From contig NZ_CP080437.1 of the NCBI RefSeq assembly GCF_021216655.1, forward strand, positions 1,674,001-1,738,000: a stretch of DNA of 64,000 bases, in the 5' to 3' direction. Below are positions 61,876 to 64,000 of the stretch, piece by piece. The position numbers and the translations under genes were made by a program. Below the pieces are notes generated by a model, which was given only the letters and a program-made list of their open reading frames with translations, was not told the origin of the DNA and made no database searches. The stretch's first letter is position 1. Each line of letters starts with the position of its first letter. The stretch comes from Clavibacter michiganensis. Its GTDB lineage: Bacteria > Actinomycetota > Actinomycetes > Actinomycetales > Microbacteriaceae.

Positions 61876-63225
61876 CTACAGGGGGTTGGGCTTGGCGAGC
61901 AGCGCGTCGATCTGCCGGATGAAGGCGTCGAGGCCGACGCCCGCCTCCTGCCGCCCGAGGAACACGTTCTGCACGTTCTCGGCGAAGTACGTCTGGAAGT
62001 CCGAGCCGGATCCGGTGAAGTACGCGACCGGGTCGTACTCGATCTGCGCGGCCGCGTCCGCGTAGTGCGCCTGCGGCAGGAGCTCCGCGTACTCGGGGCT
62101 GTCCACGATGGGCTTGTACGCCGGGATGTGCCCGGCGCCCGCCCACTGCAGCGAGTTCTTCAGCAGGTCGGCGACGAACGCGTACGTCTTCTCGCGCTTG
62201 ACGGGATCCGGCGAGCTCTGGTGCGGCAGCACGAACGCGTGCGAGTCGGCGAACGTCGCGGGCGTCCCGAACAGGTTCGGGATGGGCATCGCGTCGAAGG
62301 GCACCTTCGCCTTCTGGAAGGTGGGGAGCTCCCACACGCCCGTGACGATGGCGCCGCTCTTGGCGCCCGCGAACTCGGCGATGGCGGTGCCCGCGTCGCC
62401 GCTCGGGGTGGCGATCGTGCCGTCGAGCAGGGTCTGGATGTACTCGAGCGACGCGACGGCCTTGTCGCGGTCGTAGACGACCTCGCCGCCCGTCGGCAGC
62501 TCCATGTCGCCGCCCATCTGCTTGTAGAACGTGTAGAAGAGGCGCCACATCTGGGCGCCGTCGCCGAGGTACCCGTAGCTGAGGGCGTGCTCGCCCGTGA
62601 CGGCCTGCATCGCCCGCATGACCTCGAGGAACCGGTCGGGCGACGTGATCTCCTCGAGCTGGCCGTCGCCGCCCAGCACGCCCGCCTGGGCCGCGACGTC
62701 CGTGTTGTACATGAGGATGAACGGGTGGCTGTCGAGGGCGATGGAGTACAGCTTCCCGTCGACGACGCCCTTGTCCCAGACGCGCGGCTCGAAGTCGGCC
62801 TGGGTGACGCCGAGCTCGGCGAGCCTGTCGGTGTCCCACGGATCGAGCAGGCCGCCGGGCGCGAAGCCGGGCACGCGGGCCGCGTGCATGATGGCGACGT
62901 CAGGGGCGCGCCCGCCGACCGACGCCATGGCGAGCTTCGTGTAGTACGGCTGGCCCCAGGCGAGGACGGTGGCGGTGACGTCGAATCCGTCGCCGGAGTC
63001 GTTCGCCTCCTTCACCATCTCCGTCATCCGGATGCCGTCGCCGCCGGATAGCAGGTGCCAGTACTTCAGGTCGACGATGCCGCCGGCCGACGCCACCTGG
63101 GGCGCGCAGCCGGAGAGACCGCCGACCAGGAACGCGCCGCCCAGGGCCGCCGCTCCGCCCATGAGGATCTGACGCCTCGACCACGCCGAGGGACGTCCCC
63201 CGGCCTTTCCCGTAACAGGATCCAT
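61876..63225 (-). CDS. Sugar-binding lipoprotein with Tat-type signal (arabinoside importer)
   Basis: The 449-residue solute-binding protein has a twin-arginine signal SRRQIL (16-21) and a lipobox LSGC (C40), so it is probably exported by the Tat route and lipidated. The mature protein has the sugar-binder landmarks LKYWHLLSGGDGIRMTEMVKEAN, SVGGRAPDVAIMHAARVPGFAPGGLL and SHAFVLPHQSSPDPVKREKTY. It should bind arabino-oligosaccharides, judging by its operon with abfA. ATG 63225 follows AAAGGAG, and the longer upstream frame is rejected. Confidence 0.9.
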   Translation of the reverse strand: MDPVTGKAGGRPSAWSRRQILMGGAAALGGAFLVGGLSGCAPQVASAGGIVDLKYWHLLSGGDGIRMTEMVKEANDSGDGFDVTATVLAWGQPYYTKLAMASVGGRAPDVAIMHAARVPGFAPGGLLDPWDTDRLAELGVTQADFEPRVWDKGVVDGKLYSIALDSHPFILMYNTDVAAQAGVLGGDGQLEEITSPDRFLEVMRAMQAVTGEHALSYGYLGDGAQMWRLFYTFYKQMGGDMELPTGGEVVYDRDKAVASLEYIQTLLDGTIATPSGDAGTAIAEFAGAKSGAIVTGVWELPTFQKAKVPFDAMPIPNLFGTPATFADSHAFVLPHQSSPDPVKREKTYAFVADLLKNSLQWAGAGHIPAYKPIVDSPEYAELLPQAHYADAAAQIEYDPVAYFTGSGSDFQTYFAENVQNVFLGRQEAGVGLDAFIRQIDALLAKPNPL

Positions 63226-63249
63226 TGACCACTCCTTTGTGATGCGACG

Positions 63250-63281
63250 ATCTTTACATCGTTGTAATGCGAAGCGCAACG
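63250..63281 (-). promoter_or_regulatory. LacI-type operator of the arabinoside operon
   Basis: Two inverted repeats lie upstream of the binding-protein gene: TTACA (63254-63258) with TGTAA (63263-63267), and CGTTG (63260-63264) with CAACG (63277-63281). On the minus strand TTGCGC, a 17-base spacer and TAAAGA give a possible promoter, with the first palindrome covering the -10. The LacI regulator encoded just upstream is the probable ligand-responsive repressor. Confidence 0.6.
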
Positions 63282-63329
63282 TTTCCCCCGGGCCGATCCG
63301 TCGGAGGTTCGCCGTCGGGTCAGGCGTGG

Positions 63330-64000
63330 TCAGGCGGTAGGGCGCGTGCTGCCGCGGACGACGATGCGGTGCGGGATCACGAGCTGCACGGGCGGGCCGT
63401 CGCGCTCCTCGATCCGGCGCACCAGCTGGCCGACGGCCGCCTCCGCGTAGGCGCGGATGTCGAAGTGCACGGTGGTGAGGGTGGGGATCGAGAAGCGCGA
63501 CTGGTCGACGTCGTCGAAGCCCGCGACCTGGATGTCCTCGGGGACGCGCACCCCGTGGTCGGCGAGCGCGCGCAGGGCGCCGAACGCGAGGCCGTCGGTG
63601 AAGCAGAACAGGGCGTCCGGCACGGGGTTGCCGTCGGCCAGCCAGGCCTCGACGGCCTCGGCCCCTGATGCGCTGTTCCAGCCCGTGCGGTCGATCTCGA
63701 CGGGCACCTCGCCCGCCTCCTCCATCGCGCGCCGGTAGCCGATGCGGCGGAGGTCGCCCGCCGCGGACTCCTCGCGCGTGGCCGTGCCGAGCGCCGCGAT
63801 GCGCCGGGCGCCCGTGCCGAGGAGGTGGCGGGTCATGTCGTACGCCGCCCGGACGCTGTCGACGAGCACCCGGTCGACGATCTCCTGCTCGACCTCGCCG
63901 ATCACCACGACGGGCGGCAGCGACTCGGCGCGGGCGATGGCGCTCCGCGACAGCAGGACGGGGTTCAGGATCAGGCCGTCGACCAGGTGCTCGCGCGCCC
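63330..64000 (-). CDS. LacI family regulator, 5' end outside the window
   Basis: About 222 C-terminal residues are visible. They cover the periplasmic-binding-protein-like effector domain: LVDGLILNPVLLS, TRHLLGTGARRIAALG, YRRAMEEAGEVPVEI, DALFCFTDGLAFGALRALADHGVRVPEDIQVAGFDD and IPTLTTVHFD. The DNA-binding headpiece lies beyond the window edge. It would repress the adjacent ABC transporter and abfA operon in the absence of its sugar. The order regulator-binding protein-permeases-hydrolase is typical of such loci. Confidence 0.93.
   Translation of the reverse strand, partial: AREHLVDGLILNPVLLSRSAIARAESLPPVVVIGEVEQEIVDRVLVDSVRAAYDMTRHLLGTGARRIAALGTATREESAAGDLRRIGYRRAMEEAGEVPVEIDRTGWNSASGAEAVEAWLADGNPVPDALFCFTDGLAFGALRALADHGVRVPEDIQVAGFDDVDQSRFSIPTLTTVHFDIRAYAEAAVGQLVRRIEERDGPPVQLVIPHRIVVRGSTRPTA

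Overview
The window is very GC-rich actinobacterial chromosome, well above 70 % GC by eye, with almost every third codon position G or C. Gene content points to Microbacteriaceae, most plausibly Clavibacter: an actinobacterial Pmt mannosyltransferase, a sortase, CGNR and NrdR-type regulation, and many carbohydrate ABC systems without their own ATPase. That placement is an inference. No tRNA, rRNA, CRISPR array, insertion sequence or prophage was found, so this looks like ordinary core-plus-accessory chromosome.

Layout. 1-1.8 kb: a DUF1349 gene diverging from a sugar O-acetyltransferase/TetR pair across one palindromic operator. 2-4.2 kb: a secreted, membrane-anchored tyrosine phosphatase overlapping a sortase gene. 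4.3-9.4 kb: FUSC and EamA transporters, a CGNR regulator, rsmI, small membrane proteins and DoxX. 9.6-13 kb: a GH13 trehalose-synthase-like enzyme and two unrecognised proteins. 13.2-21.7 kb: pmt, yeiH, metY with a CoA-binding partner, DUF427, a GlsB/YeaQ-type stress protein, sdaA and SdpI.

21.7-29.9 kb is an oxidative uronate/aldarate catabolic divergon. On the minus strand are uronate dehydrogenase, an IclR regulator and an unassigned TIM-barrel protein. On the plus strand are a sugar-binding lipoprotein, two permeases, glucarate dehydratase and 5-dehydro-4-deoxyglucarate dehydratase. Together they would import uronates and convert them to 2-oxoglutarate semialdehyde. The last dehydrogenase and the importer's ATPase are not in the window.

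29.9-40 kb holds housekeeping genes: a YyaL-type thioredoxin protein, corA, an aldo/keto reductase with an acyl-CoA ligase, and hrpA. 40-44.9 kb is a complete four-gene peptide/nickel-type ABC importer with a fused double ATPase, preceded by a Fur/Zur-like box, so it may import a metallophore. 44.9-47.5 kb holds a two-gene operon of unknown function, whose start region lies in a 38-bp tandem duplication, and about 1 kb of atypical, lower-GC, repeat-bearing DNA.

49-53 kb is the nrd operon. The R2 protein has class Ic (Mn/Fe-type) residues. The CxxC redox tail normally found at the end of NrdA is encoded by its own 25-codon reading frame. The promoter carries two NrdR boxes, with DnaA boxes beside it. 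53-58.2 kb: an MFS exporter, a lipoprotein, an aldo/keto reductase, a membrane protein and an HtrA protease. 58.3-64 kb: a GH51 arabinofuranosidase with an ABC importer and a LacI regulator for arabinosides.

Many genes start 6-9 bases after a TAnnnT hexamer with no Shine-Dalgarno sequence, so leaderless transcription looks common here. Overlapping ATGA and GTGA junctions inside operons are frequent.
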